64,000 bases of DNA from Macrosoma leucophasiata (taxonomy: Eukaryota > Arthropoda > Insecta > Lepidoptera > Hedylidae). This document shows, one piece after another, positions 20,098 to 31,060 of the stretch. Made by a program: the position numbers and the translations under genes. How positions within the stretch are numbered: the first letter of the stretch is position 1; each line of letters opens with the position of its first letter. Where the stretch lies: contig JAWQUS010000004.1 of NCBI GenBank assembly GCA_036365455.1, positions 5,153,501 through 5,217,500 of the forward strand, in the 5' to 3' direction. The notes under the pieces were generated by a model. The model did no database searches, was not told the origin of the DNA, and worked only from the letters and a program-made list of their open reading frames with translations.

Positions 20098-20319
20098 AAA
20101 ATCCCAAAAAATATTGATATTGCAGTTAGCCGCTGCACATTCACCTTTTGGACAAGACAGGTTAATTCAAAAATTAAAAACTTGGATGCAGTGACAAATG
20201 TAAAAATAGAATTATGCGCAAAGGTGCAAAACCTTATAAAAAGCGGATACGTTAAAAAAATCGAAATTGGCACTAAGCCACGTATAAAACACAGCTACAA
20301 AATTAAATGTCCCCAGTAA
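20098..20319 (+). other. Coding-like open frame of unknown origin
   Basis: A frame without ATG runs from the mariner breakpoint to TAA at 20317-20319. It includes VSRCTFTFWTRQ, then KIELCAKVQNLIKSGYVKKI and IKHSYKIKCPQ. The composition is protein-like and it is not mariner. It could be a fragment of another element in which the mariner was truncated. No family recognised. Confidence 0.25.
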
Positions 20320-20600
20320 AATCATAATGTCAGTAGGTAAAACATCGTAAGCTTTAAAGTAATATGCGTCCAGATAAAAACGAGGATGTATAAAAGAGAA
20401 CGACCCAATTTTTTAATTTAATCTGTTTCTTGATATGGCTGCTTCATTTGTTTTTCGGTTCCGTAGCTATAACGAATGCCTTATTGTTTCGCCACGTCCA
20501 TCTTTTCGTTCGTCTACGGATTAGCTAAGAGTCTCTTGCAGTTTTACCTGACACCTTTTGTTTTTTAATTTAATAACACATCTTACCAAATATATCTTTT

Positions 20601-20911
20601 TGGGCGCGGTCGTGTGTATGATGGGTGACCGTTAGTGGCAAATTAAAATGCGCATTTCCGTGCTTCGGGGGGCACGTTAAGCTGTCGGTCCCGGTTGCTA
20701 TCGATAGATAGCATTCGTTTAACCTTGTCGGAGACCTTATGGGCGGTTGGAAAATATCCGACAGCGGGTTGGACACTAACCCGTATCTCCAGCAATCCGC
20801 ATTGCAGCAGCGTGGAAGAGTAAGCTCCAGGCCTCCCCCCAAAAAGGGGAGAGGCTCGTGCCCAGCAGTGGGACGTGTCAAGGGTTGTCATTATTATTAT
20901 TATTAGGTATT
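20601..20911 (+). mobile_element. Rep-D copy 1 (5S-like SINE, 5'-truncated)
   Basis: It begins within the 5S-like head at TGGGCGCGGTCG and continues GATGGGTGACCGTTAGTGG through the body to a (ATT)n tail. TSD ATATATCTTTT at 20590-20600 and 20912-20922. 5' truncation, microsatellite tail and TSD together indicate LINE-mediated insertion. Confidence 0.8.
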
Positions 20912-20939
20912 ATATATCTTTTATACCTATGATAGGTGC

Positions 20940-21035
20940 GGTAGTTTACACAATAGTGCTGAACACTTCCATTTTGCGGCAGACAGATTGGGTAAAGCGG
21001 TGATACCGTGCCTACGTTCAGGATATCTGACACGG
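20940..21035 (-). repeat. Rep-A fragment
   Basis: CAATAGTGCTGAACACTTCC and GCCTACGTTCAGGATATCTG match the first 90 bp of Rep-A reversed, with an inserted GATACC. Confidence 0.5.
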
Positions 21036-21852
21036 AAACACCAAACACCAGCAAGCTTATTTTTAGTGTTCTGTACCCAAACGGTAAAAAAGGGTATAGA
21101 TGGGTCAACATCTGTCTATAGATATGTGAAATATAAAGCTGTTAAGTATATATTCCATATTATGTCTTCCTTCACATGCCAACTAATTCTGATGCGTGAA
21201 AAAAAAACGGGTTGACGTAAAAAAAGGAATCCTGTTACCACTTAGTAGTAACAAGTTTTCGAATAATAGTCATTCAATAAAATGTAATTCGAGAAACGGG
21301 ACTCTTTATTTTGTTTGTCTTGACACACACTAGGTTGGTTTTTTTTTGGGTTTGTTAGGACCCCCGCGCACAAAGCGGACAGGCCGCGCGGCCTGCGACC
21401 ACGTCTGCGATGACATTTGTCAGTCGAATTCACAGTCGTGCTCCAAAATGGACGTTGAAGAAGAAATTATCGTTGTGCTTGTTTGTTCATTATTACAAAA
21501 CGAATGAAAAAAAGGACGAAGAAATTTTGGATTCATCCATTGTTACGGGGCTTACAAAAGGAATATATCACACATACTTGCCAGACGTAGGTACTCGTAC
21601 TGTAAATTGAAGATATTTTTTTTACTAAGTATATGAGACTGTCTAAAAAACTTTTTACGAGATCTTGAACATACTTTAACCTAATAGGGTATTATTACTG
21701 GATACAGCTGTTTTCGGGAGTGTATTACTGCTGAAGAAATATTGATTACAACTCAACCCTATTTGCCTTTTTAAATTTTTATCTGATGACTGGTCCCTTA
21801 ACGCTATTCTGTTTTGAATTTTTAAGATGAAACGTTCAATATCAAACATCCG
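21036..21852. other. Unassigned, includes a GC patch
   Basis: A GC-rich palindromic core (GGCCGCGCGGCC) lies around 21381-21392. The rest is AT-rich without identifiable features. Confidence 0.2.
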
Positions 21853-21967
21853 GTGTACACAAAAAACGTGTGGCCGCGGCGATCATATAAATTGGCATAT
21901 CTCGTTGGCCGCGTGTGTGTCGCAATGTATTTCGTTGGCCGCACGGCCAGAGCGTGGCCACTGGCCG

Positions 21968-22107
21968 ATGGTCGCGTAATGCGCGCACTTCCAAATATCT
22001 TGGCAGAATTAGTTCTTATTCGCTTAAATTTACTATTTTGTAATTTGACCTATCACAAGCCAATTCTATTATTTCAAAGTGATAAAATAAATTTTTGAGT
22101 TTGAGTT
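21968..22107 (+). mobile_element. 5'-truncated retrotransposon in a GGCC-rich tract
   Basis: This 140-bp insert is flanked by the 13-bp direct repeat TGGCCACTGGCCG (21955-21967 and 22108-22120). It ends with GATAAAATAAATTTTTGAG and (TTTGAG)n, a polyadenylation-like signal and simple tail. The host tract (about 21870-22160) is rich in GTTGGCCGC-type motifs. Confidence 0.8.
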
Positions 22108-22177
22108 TGGCCACTGGCCGCGCGGCCTGGCCGCCCAGTGCGCGGGTGGGCGCCTAGTGGTCGTTCGTATTGTCAAA

Positions 22178-22235
22178 GTACGGATGTGGTTTATTTAGCC
22201 TTATTTAATCGCTAATAAACCACCACATCCGAAGT
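22178..22235. repeat. Imperfect hairpin
   Basis: CGGATGTGGTTTATTTAG and the complement of CTAATAAACCACCACATCCG pair with a 3-nt bulge over a short AT-rich loop. Confidence 0.6.
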
Positions 22236-22335
22236 TTTTAGGTGAGAACGGTTGCAATTTACACTCATTTTGTTCACATCAAAAGAAAACGTCCAATGTA
22301 CGGGATGAACGTATTATTCTCACAATACAAAATAA

Positions 22336-22577
22336 AGGCTGATTCACACATATCAGTGCAGTCACAGTTCCGGTACATACCGCCACAGAGATAATTCTTT
22401 CATACATTTTCTATGAACGTGTTCACCGGCGGCAGCACTGTCACTGAGAGTACGGTGTACATCACTGACACTGACTGGTGTGAACTGTGCGCTCATAGAA
22501 AATATATTAAAAAAGAATTATCACAGTGGTGGTACTGTTCCGGAATTGTGTGTGCACTGATATTTGTGAATCAACCT
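22336..22577. mobile_element. Harbinger-like MITE with TAA target
   Basis: TIRs AGGCTGATTCACACATATCA and (complement) AGGTTGATTCACAAATATCA. They are flanked by TAA at 22333-22335 and 22578-22580. Length 242 bp, with no frame. The 3-bp TWA-type duplication and size fit PIF/Harbinger (Tourist-like) MITEs. Confidence 0.75.
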
Positions 22578-22635
22578 TAAATACGGCCATAAACTGGATG
22601 TCAGCGATCTCGGTTTTCACTGGTGACATTTATCA

Positions 22636-23035
22636 TGCAGTTTTTTTTTTTTATATAATGGCATCGCCATTACGCATATTACCTACCAGTGTCAAGTAAA
22701 ACGATATTTCGTATTCGTAATAAACAGCGTAAAAGCAGTTAAAGACAGAGTCAGACAGTCAATTATCAGTCAGTCAGTCAGAGTCACAGTCAGTAATTTG
22801 AGTAAATCGATGGCTACTTTACAAGAACATTTACAATGAAGTTTTGGAGGCAACTTGAAAGGACGTATTTTTACACTGTTATTCTATATTTCTATTTCAT
22901 TTTACACAGGCACTGTAATAAATCTATATCAAACAAAATGCCACCTACTTTATTTAATATAACTCAAAAATGCACCGAGAAAATGAAATAAGCTAAGAGC
23001 ACCACACGCCTCCTTCAAGGTTCCCGCCAAAAACT
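22636..23035 (-). mobile_element. Rep-J copy 1, poly-A retroposon
   Basis: On the minus strand it begins GGCGGGAACCTTGAAGGAGG and ends GGCGATGCCATTATATAAAA with a poly-A run. The body matches 52667-53188. A GTCA/GTCAG-rich expansion at 22740-22800 is specific to this copy. Confidence 0.7.
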
Positions 23036-23511
23036 CATCATGCCCGTTAATACACTACGAATATCTGTCACCAATATGCCTCAAATTCGGCATATACCTA
23101 TTTAAAAAATTATGAAACATTTTAGCTTTGCTAGCCGTTCAAGATTAAAATAAGTAGGTAGTAAAGAAATCATCAGAGTAGACTGCATGTCCGTTGGCTA
23201 CTTTTATAGCTTATAAATTAACTCGAAATTACCGACACCTAATAAAAATAGAGACAACAAATAGTATAAATTCTGAGACTTCCCACATATTTTAAAGGTG
23301 AACGCTACACTTAACCGAACCGAACACATCGAACGAGAACGGAAAAAAGCTGCCCAAATTTTAATGCGAGTCGGACTTCGGGCGGGTAGTAAGGCGTAGT
23401 AAGGCGGTAGGCTAGTTTACATCTACATGGAAATTATTATTACGTACGTAACAAGGTGCGCCTGCGGCTTTACATTAAAATGTTTTAGATCGTTTGTAAA
23501 CTATGTATTGC
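23036..23511. other. No recognisable feature
   Basis: AT-rich with a short GGTAGTAAGGCGTAGTAAGG near-duplication around 23385-23405. Confidence 0.2.
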
Positions 23512-23700
23512 CAGAGACTATGTAATAATGTTACGTATAGAATGGACACTTCGACGTCCCGTCCGATTTCCTCGCCTCACCCAACTTCCTCCCCTCTTAT
23601 GGGCGACGGTTGGTATTTTCTACGTACTACGATTGACGTCGATGTAATAGAAACCAAAATAAGCGTTTGTATGGAATTTTGGCGGAGTGTCCGCGGTGTG
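23512..23700 (+). repeat. Rep-I copy 2
   Basis: It matches 4255 and 40103 over the GGACACTTCGACGTCCCG block, and extends further with AAGCGTTTGTATGG and TTTTGGCGGAGTG, shared with 40103. Confidence 0.65.
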
Positions 23701-24489
23701 GTATTGCTCTATTATATATTGCATAGAAGTGTAAACTAGCGAGCGGCCTGGCCACGTGACATTCGCAGCAGTCTTATTCATATATTTGGGAGAATCAATA
23801 AGTTAAGATTTTGGAAATCTGGTATACAGCTCTCTGATCGTCTTATTGTAGTCTTATACATGACGTATATGCGTGGATTTTATTCACGGCAATAGTTTAT
23901 AAACAGAATAAACAGAAATCTAAACCTGATAATGATTTTCTCTCTGCTTTGACGTGTGCAGCGATTGCGATAATATTCGACTTATCTCATCCAAGGGATT
24001 GACTCGTCAAGGATTGGAAAGACTGGGGTATAAGAGAGGTGTGATGTGTTCCTTTGAAGAAAATAATACTGATAGCGTTGGTTTCTTTTAATGCGTTCGA
24101 TTCTTTCCACACGAATATATTATATACGGAAGCGTCCTTGACTCCGATTCGATCGACGCATGTATTTGGAACGAGTGAGCGTTTACCTTAATGCAGATAC
24201 ATACTGAGAGATACTGGTCACACTCTAATATTGGACTACCATCTCGTGGGCGATGCATTGCTTTAGAAACATATAGAAAGACAAACGATTTTCAACTGTA
24301 TTGCTATATAAATAAACAGAAAATGCAATTCAATACTCGTGAGGTGAAATTAATTTGAAGGATTTCAAATGGAGTCTTATCGTATAGAGAAGCTACGAAG
24401 TCAATGGTTGGCAGCGTGGTGACCAACGAACCAACGAAGAACCAACTAGTGGATACCAGATTTCATCAAGATAAACCAGTTACTAGTTC
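23701..24489. other. No recognisable feature
   Basis: AT-rich, unique-looking. A cluster of ACCAACGAA repeats near 24420-24445 is too short to classify. Confidence 0.2.
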
Positions 24490-24615
24490 TAAGCGATATC
24501 ATGGCGTACATATAGAAAAAGGGTGATGGTTGCAGAATAGTAAAATGTACATATCGGGTGATCCTCGGTCTCTACCTACCCCGTAAGGCACTTGGCGTGA
24601 AGAAACATACATACT
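24490..24615 (+). mobile_element. Rep-F LINE tail fragment
   Basis: GGGTGATGGTTGCAGAATAG, CTCTACCTACCCCGTAAGG and GGCGTGAAGAAACATACATA mark the UTR and CATA tail of Rep-F with an internal deletion. Confidence 0.6.
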
Positions 24616-25244
24616 CAATATTAACTTAGAAGATTGTCAACTTAACACAATAATGTTAAATAAAAAGAAGCTGAACAGGTTTTACAATACAAAAAAAAAC
24701 AAAAAATTAAATTAAATAAATTGATAAACCGTTAAGGTGACTAAATAAATCTGTCATCGAAATAATAAATTATTGTCTACAGTAGCAGTTCTAATATAAA
24801 CAATGAGCTGAATCACACATTTGCATAATATTTATAAAAGATGGGAGTCGCTGTCTGTATCAATTAATCCTCGTGAAAGGCTCCAGTGACGTCCAGAAGC
24901 TTGAGGCTCAAGGTACGTATCACCCAGGTCATCTTTGTGACAAAGATATTATTTTTGTGAAATAATAATAATAAAAGGTTGATTTAATAAATCGTTTCAT
25001 TTTCAATATTATGCAAAATAAATATAGAACATTTTTTTCTGAAGGTGTAGCTCGCGAAAATCTAAGGTTGAGTGCACCAAAATATTTATTAAAGTGATGG
25101 TTTCTGTCAAATTAAACAATAATAGTAACCTTTATTTGATCAGGGACTGCAAAATCGGCATAATTTAATCAGGATTGGCAGATTATCTTATCATCTGAAT
25201 GTTAATTGACGTTAACAATAAATGTATATACGTAAGAATAAATG
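24616..25244. other. No recognisable feature
   Basis: AT-rich lead-in to the pentanucleotide array. Nothing assignable. Confidence 0.2.
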
Positions 25245-25458
25245 TATTCTATTCTATTCTTCTATTCTATTCTATTCTATTCTATTCTATTCTATTCTAT
25301 TCTATTCTATTCTATTCTATTCTATTCTATTCTATTCTATTCTATTCTATTCTATTCTATTCTATTCTATTCTATTATATTCTATTCTATGCTATTCTAT
25401 TCTATTCTATTCTATTCTATTCTATTCTATTCTATTCTATTCTATTCTATTCTATTCT
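25245..25458. repeat. (ATTCT)n microsatellite, about 43 units
   Basis: An almost pure pentanucleotide array with only three blemishes: a 2-nt slip near the start, one ATTATAT, one ATGCT. All three forward frames are open simply because the unit has no stop in this orientation, so the long 'FYSIL' frames are not genes. Confidence 0.98.
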
Positions 25459-25927
25459 TAACAAACGGCAAGCAGGTAAAGTTATGTCGTCATTTAACAA
25501 TTTTCAAATGTTGCAACTTATTTTCTTACTTAACCGGTCCTTTGAAAAATTTGATAAGGTTAAAGTAAGATGATGCAAGTAAATAAAAACAAAAACTAAA
25601 CCTCATACAATACAACCGTTAAAATACACACGAAATTGAATAATACGACAAGAAATTAACTCAAAACAATTAAATAAATCATTATAACTGTAGTTTAAAA
25701 GGACGGAACAAAGATTGATAATATGGCAAGTCAACATACAGACCGCCCACTGAACAAATGTTATGTCAAAACAATAAACACACCACGTTTGTGTAATTTA
25801 AATATATTTCTTAGGGTCCGTTAATCAAAGACGTCAATGCGCTTTTACATGGCCATAAACCGTTTTGGTGAAATGCGGATCAACGAATCTTTGGACTTGT
25901 TCACATGATAACATATTATGATAGTTC
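25459..25927. other. No recognisable feature
   Basis: AT-rich. Nothing assignable between the microsatellite and Rep-A. Confidence 0.2.
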
Positions 25928-27463
25928 ACATGATGTGGCAAACAAGCATACAGTTTACATTGATGTTAAATGATTACTGCTGCCTATATAGGGGAGAGTC
26001 GGATATATTGTACCAGTTTTCAGATTTTGCAAAATATCTTTTTTTGATATTAATTGAAATAAGTTCTTTATCTTGATTCACATAGTTTAGAATCTCATTC
26101 AACATGTGCCGCAACTTCAACACCGTTCTCTTATCGGATTTCACACAATATGCGTTTCCCTGAAGGCTTTCCTTCGGTACAATTTACCCGACTAGTCGGA
26201 TGAATTGTACCACAGGTTAGGTAAATCGTACCACGAAGACTTAAGAGACTCACAAACATGATAATAAATGAAAATAAAGACGTTAAGTAAATAGACAAAA
26301 TAAATTGATTATAATTTAATTATTAATGAAAAAATGCTGAAAAAAAAAATTTCTTCAATGTTTACTGTTTTTATGTGACAAAAGAACAAATGTATTATAG
26401 GTTAAAAAAAACATTTATCAAAACTTAAATACATTATTCTGCATAAATTAAATAATGTATGAAAATAGAATAAATCACTTTTGAATATTATTTCCGTTAG
26501 TCAACAATTATTTATTTATCTACTTATGTACTGACATCAAACTCTTTATTTTCTTTTACCATATTACAATAGTTTATAGAATTTCGTAAATATCTTGATT
26601 CAATGTACAGGTTCCGTGAACCCATTTACAACAACGAACGTACTTTGTCTTGTCAATATTTGACCCTCAACTTATTTCGCATTCTGGCATGACGTTAAAT
26701 TGTTGGTTTTGAAAACGAATTCGTTTCAGATATGTGGTTCTAGCTCATCTCCTTATTTTTAAGAGCCAACAATATCTTTCCAAAACCTCCTACTTCCGTT
26801 TTAGAATACTATTTATGGTTATCATTAAATTAAAAAAAATATGAAATAATAAATATAGCAACAAGTTGGGTAAATTGTACCAGTACAAATAAAACAACTG
26901 CTGGTGGTACAATTTACCAAACTAAGAGATTTCAAAAATAAATATTTGTCACAAAATAACCGCGGAACATAATACGTTCGCAATGCTATGGTTGAAGCGG
27001 TGATTATAGATCTAACCAATAAAAAATATAACAAAATTGTAACTTACATTTTCACTTTGTAATCTCCTTAGCTACACACGTCAAAATTTGTATGAAGGAC
27101 TCTCAAAACACATTTTTTTCTCTCAAAACGACTGTACTATCCGGAGGCCGTTACAAAAAGACAAGTAGTTGAGGCCGCTGTCAGCGCTCAGTTTCGTGTT
27201 GCCAGAAAAGAAAATAAGTTACAGTAAGTATAATTTTGAGGTGGTACAATTTATCAGGCAGTTCAATATACAAAACTCTCCCCTACACTAACACAGTGAC
27301 CAGAGGTCAAAATGCAGATGCGTTGCCTGAGCCCTAAGGTGTTATGCCTCTGTCCGGGAATTACAGGGCCGTATATTGTCACCTAACCGGAACACGATAG
27401 TGCTGAACACTACCATTTAGCCCGTGAGCTCCGTCACTGGAGCTCTACCACCAGTAATGTTAA
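25928..27463 (-). mobile_element. Rep-A copy split by a 1.3 kb element
   Basis: The tail part 25928-25989 and the remaining part 27285-27463 together make one reversed Rep-A, which lacks the GGCAAGTAGATTAGGTAATG block near its 5' end. The element at 25990-27284 interrupts it in the CCTATAGACA region. Confidence 0.75.
25990..27284. mobile_element. 1.3 kb TIR element with repeated GTACCA motif
   Basis: Ends AGGGGAGAGT and ACTCTCCCCT. The inverted match extends imperfectly to about 21 bp. There is no transposase frame. At least seven copies of a motif like AATTGTACCA (either strand) lie near 26008, 26178, 26205, 26225, 26872, 26906 and 27241, mostly towards the two ends. This arrangement resembles subterminal transposase-binding repeats. 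No TSD could be fixed and the superfamily is not assigned. Confidence 0.65.
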
Positions 27464-27594
27464 TGCGATATTCGTTTAAACAGGGTTAATTTAAATCAGC
27501 GCATGATCTCTTGCAGGCAGCCTCTCTAGATCAATCCCAAACAACATTTTGTTTCTACTACTTTCCTTTTTTTTTATTTAATCATTTTTCATTC

Positions 27595-27728
27595 ACAGAC
27601 CGCACTACGACTTCACTTCCAGTAAATTACGCTTAGAACTGTCAAAACTCATACCTACTTTACTGACAGTTCTAAGTTTACTTTGCTCAAAGTAAAATCG
27701 TAGAGCTGTCTGTGAATCTCACCCCAAG
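27595..27728. mobile_element. Hairpin MITE, family of 48191
   Basis: ATTCACAGACCGCACTACGA and the complement of its right end AATCGTAGAGCTGTCTGTGA pair. The middle has GAACTGTCA / TGACAGTTC. The left terminus has lost the GGGTGAG extension still present at the right. Confidence 0.75.
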
Positions 27729-27731
27729 CAC

Positions 27732-27899
27732 CCTAACGCACTAGCGGCTAGCCGCGGGAGCGGTTAGCCGCGGTAGCGGTTAGTCGCTTTTACAGTTTAA
27801 TATGCAACCGCCTGTTATTGTATGCACTATATACAACAGGCGGTTGTTTATTAAATTGTAAAATCAGTAAGCCACGCGGCTAACCGCTAGTGCGTTAGG
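27732..27899. mobile_element. Hairpin MITE with GC-rich arms
   Basis: CCTAACGCACTAGCGG and its exact complement form the ends, and CAACCGCCTGTTGT-type sequence pairs at the centre. The left arm carries extra copies of a GCGGTTAGCCGCG motif. It lies 3 bp from the previous MITE. Confidence 0.75.
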
Positions 27900-28957
27900 A
27901 CGCTAAGACTTTATAATTCCTAACTATAACAATGCCTTAAGGAACGCTAAACAGGCGAATGTAACTCACACTTGACGAATTACGGTCAAAGAACTACTGA
28001 GATCCATTATTTTATCGCGTAACCAAATTTAGTTTTCTTAATTGCGTAGAACGAGGGCAAAGGCCTTAATATTAGCCGAGCTTAAAGTATCATCTGTTAT
28101 AGACTGATCCATAGGATTTGTTTGGATCAAGATCCAATTACATGGATCCTAATTTTACTCCGCTTATACAGGATGACTCAAGGGAACGCTCCCTGGAGGA
28201 AAAGTATCGTACCTAATTATTGGAGTAAGCGATTTTAACTTACGGGAGACATTACTTTTTCTTTGAGACATTTGAGAATTATAAGAACACAGGTTGTTTG
28301 TTTTCAGCAATTATTCTGGATCTGATTTATTACCTCCAGTAAAAGACTTTTAAAAGATCTTTGAATCCAGTTTTCATTTAGAAAATTATATAAATATTTA
28401 CTTCGAGTACCTAAAAACTAGCCACTTATACATTTCAATATTAAGCATACTTTGCTCAAAAGACTCAACCTGTATACTCAGTAATTTAATGAATGTGAGT
28501 TTTTTTACGAATATAGATTTTATCGATAATACTTAATTGACAACAGGCAATGAAATTTCAAATATGGTAGACATCTCCGAGTCTCACACTATTATAAATT
28601 AGTAACTTACTATCATAAAATACCTACATCGAATAAAATTATACCTACTATCCAAAGTTTATTGAAATTATGTATTTCTGTCTTCGTCATATATCTGGCA
28701 TTCGTTTATTAATTATCATGACTTACAAAATGTTTTATTACGTAACTTCACACCTGTAATTTTTACTTTTTTCATTTCCGCAGTTTCCTAAACCCAAAGG
28801 TTGTCTGGAAGAGATTGCAGTTTTGTGAAAAGACCGCCTTTTGTATAGTGTATCTCTTTTATCTTTGTATCTTGTATGTTTTGGTGTACAATAAAGTATT
28901 AAATTAAGAATTAAATAGGCAGACACAAATTCATGTATTCAAGCATACATGTTAACA
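27900..28957. other. Mostly unassigned; a 3'-end-like signal at 28880
   Basis: AT-rich. TTTTGGTGTACAATAAAGTA at about 28878-28897 is the same 3' end seen near 51925, in reverse near 52806-52822, and in close form at 8550. It probably marks a decayed LINE tail. Confidence 0.3.
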
Positions 28958-29085
28958 CTCACGATTCGCCGGTTACGTTTTGGCCCATGTAACAGGTGGC
29001 GAGCCTATTGAAATCTCCGGGTACATAACCAAATTTCGAGTTACTGGGTAACTTCCAGAAAATCTCTGTGTAGAATGCAGAAAAA
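28958..29085 (-). mobile_element. Rep-B SINE fragment
   Basis: CGATTCGCCGGTTACG, GGCCCATGTAACAGGTGGCG and AACTTCCAGAAAAT match the body of Rep-B in reverse. The tRNA-like head is missing. Confidence 0.6.
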
Positions 29086-29559
29086 TCCTGAAACACACGT
29101 TTAATTTAGTTAATTTCGTTTTGATGTGTTCTAAGGTTTTCGCGAGGTACACTCATTGAAATGATTTCAATCGTTTCGTTCTGTTTCAAGTTTAATCTGA
29201 TCAATACATTTGCTTTCCACGGGGAAGCTATAGTATTTTCATCGCACATACACATGGGACTTTGAGCAACTTCCGAGGAAGAATTTTGGGTTTATACAAG
29301 AGCGTAAAATTATGATAAGGGAGTTAGTGGAGATACCTTGCTCTCTGCTTACCGCATCTAAGCTCTCTGCTCTGTTGAATCGTGGCTGTAGAGTAACCGT
29401 TAATTTTTGCATGAGCTGACATATTGCCGGCATTTTTGATGAGAGTTTCAACCACATCTTTTCAGAATAATTGATTTATCCTTCTCCCTGTGTGGGACAA
29501 ACATCCGAAAACGCGTCCTCGGGTTCCGCACCGCGTTCGCCGGACAACCGCGTAGTCGT
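29086..29559. other. No recognisable feature
   Basis: A short minus-strand frame around 29239-29457 has no recognisable homology. A GC-richer patch (CGCACCGCGTTCGCCGGAC) lies near 29527. Confidence 0.2.
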
Positions 29560-29930
29560 TTCCAGATTTCAACACCCGATGACTATATAAGTTGCACTGC
29601 CCCTAATCGCATACGTCTTATTTGTCTCTCCCGGACCCACAGAGGTCTCTCTTCGTCAGGAGGCACCCTCTGGGCGATTGCCCGGTATAGTAGACTAGTG
29701 CCATCTCGAGACGTAGAGCCTACATGAACCCATACAAAAAAAATATTTTTCCTTATAGTTGATACCATGATCTTTTCAAAAAGGTCGTTAATGAAGGTGA
29801 GATAATTGTAACGCATTGATTCCTCCAGCTCCCATCCCAAATTCTAAAAATTTTAATGGCACTCAACAGGATGCAGGGGATCTCCCTTATTATTATTTTA
29901 ATCTGACGCGGACCAATGAATCCAATAGTG
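29560..29930. repeat. Rep-M-related sequence, single orientation
   Basis: The right part (CTCAACAGGATGCAGGGGAT, TTTTAATCTGACGCGG) matches the Rep-M arms at 12090 and 12744. The left part is GC-rich, with a minus-strand frame that includes RVPPDEERPLWVRERQIRR. It has no recognised family and could be coding remains of an element. Confidence 0.35.
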
Positions 29931-30837
29931 TAAAAATCTTGGTATCTCTTAGTATAAACGTTTTAAAGTTTAAAAAAAACACTTAAAGAATTGACCTTCC
30001 ATATTTCTTATCTACTGTCTGTCAGTAGATACTGAAAGTTGAAAGATACCATCCTCGTATTATTATGATACAGCATAGGCAAAGGATCCCGATTGGATAC
30101 AAATATAACATTCTAATCCCGTTTTAGATTTTAGTAATGACGTGAATCCGAATTCATCTGTTGATTGATTTATGGATTGAATGAGAGATAGGGCGATGCG
30201 TCATCGTTTGGGAAGGTACTAGGGATGTAAACCATAATAATACATCGATGGTAAATATTGGTGTTTTTCTATATGAACACCCATTAATCGGTGTATTATT
30301 ATTTCATTTACATGATTTCACCCGTGAAAATGATCGATCTTCTGATGTTATTCTAAGCGATGTTTAACATATAAATATGCTATATGAGAAATACCTATTC
30401 GTTTTCCATTCGATACTTTTTATTACTTATATTTATTATCATTGTCGCCTACCTCATAAAGTAAAATGGCAATGGTCAATAAAGTGAAGCGGCTGAAAAT
30501 TTCGTTTGCTTAAACGTGCTTATCGGTGACTTACGTTTAAAAAACTGATCGTTAGATTTAAAATTCATTTTTGTGATTGCTAGTCTATTTTTTGAAGAAA
30601 GCTATTTAACCAATACGTACATAACAACACACACTGATACTCTGTCAGGTAATGAGAAAAAAATTACCTACTGGCAGCTTCTCTTGGCTGCGTCTAAATA
30701 AAATTGTAATGTGACATTTGACATACTTATGATTATACCACTTTTTAATTTATTAATTATATTCTCATTTTACACTTTTTTACATAAACATTCACAAAAA
30801 AAAATACTAAATCATACCTATATATTATATAAAAAAT
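29931..30837. other. No recognisable feature
   Basis: AT-rich, unique-looking. Nothing assignable. Confidence 0.2.
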
Positions 30838-31060
30838 ACAAAAAGGTTGCCACCGGTAGCGGGAGCAGGGTCAAAGCTGTCGGTGGTTAGAGGTTCAGAG
30901 AGGAACCTCCTCATAATACGCGCCGTGTCGAGGAGTACCGCTTTCTGTACCAAGCCCTTGATCCAACTTCCAAGCGAGAGCCTCCTTAGGTGGTGGTCGA
31001 AGCTCCTCGCTATAAGTCCGTTTACCGTGACTATGATTATTATTATTATTATAAAAACGT
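30838..31060 (+). mobile_element. 3' end of a retroelement with (ATT)n tail
   Basis: A compact GC-richer block (about 180 bp) runs directly into ATTATTATTATTAT at 31038-31052. That polarity puts the 3' end to the right. Frames are open on both strands (minus: LRRLSLGSWIKGLVQKAVLL), so which strand once coded is unclear. Confidence 0.4.

Noticed and set aside
20085..20273. Minus-strand frame upstream of the mariner relic
   Set aside because: It does not continue the transposase (no first catalytic block) and overlaps the better plus-strand frame.
25199..25573. Long open frames of repeated FYSIL residues
   Set aside because: They are the translation of the (ATTCT)n microsatellite, open in all three forward frames by composition.
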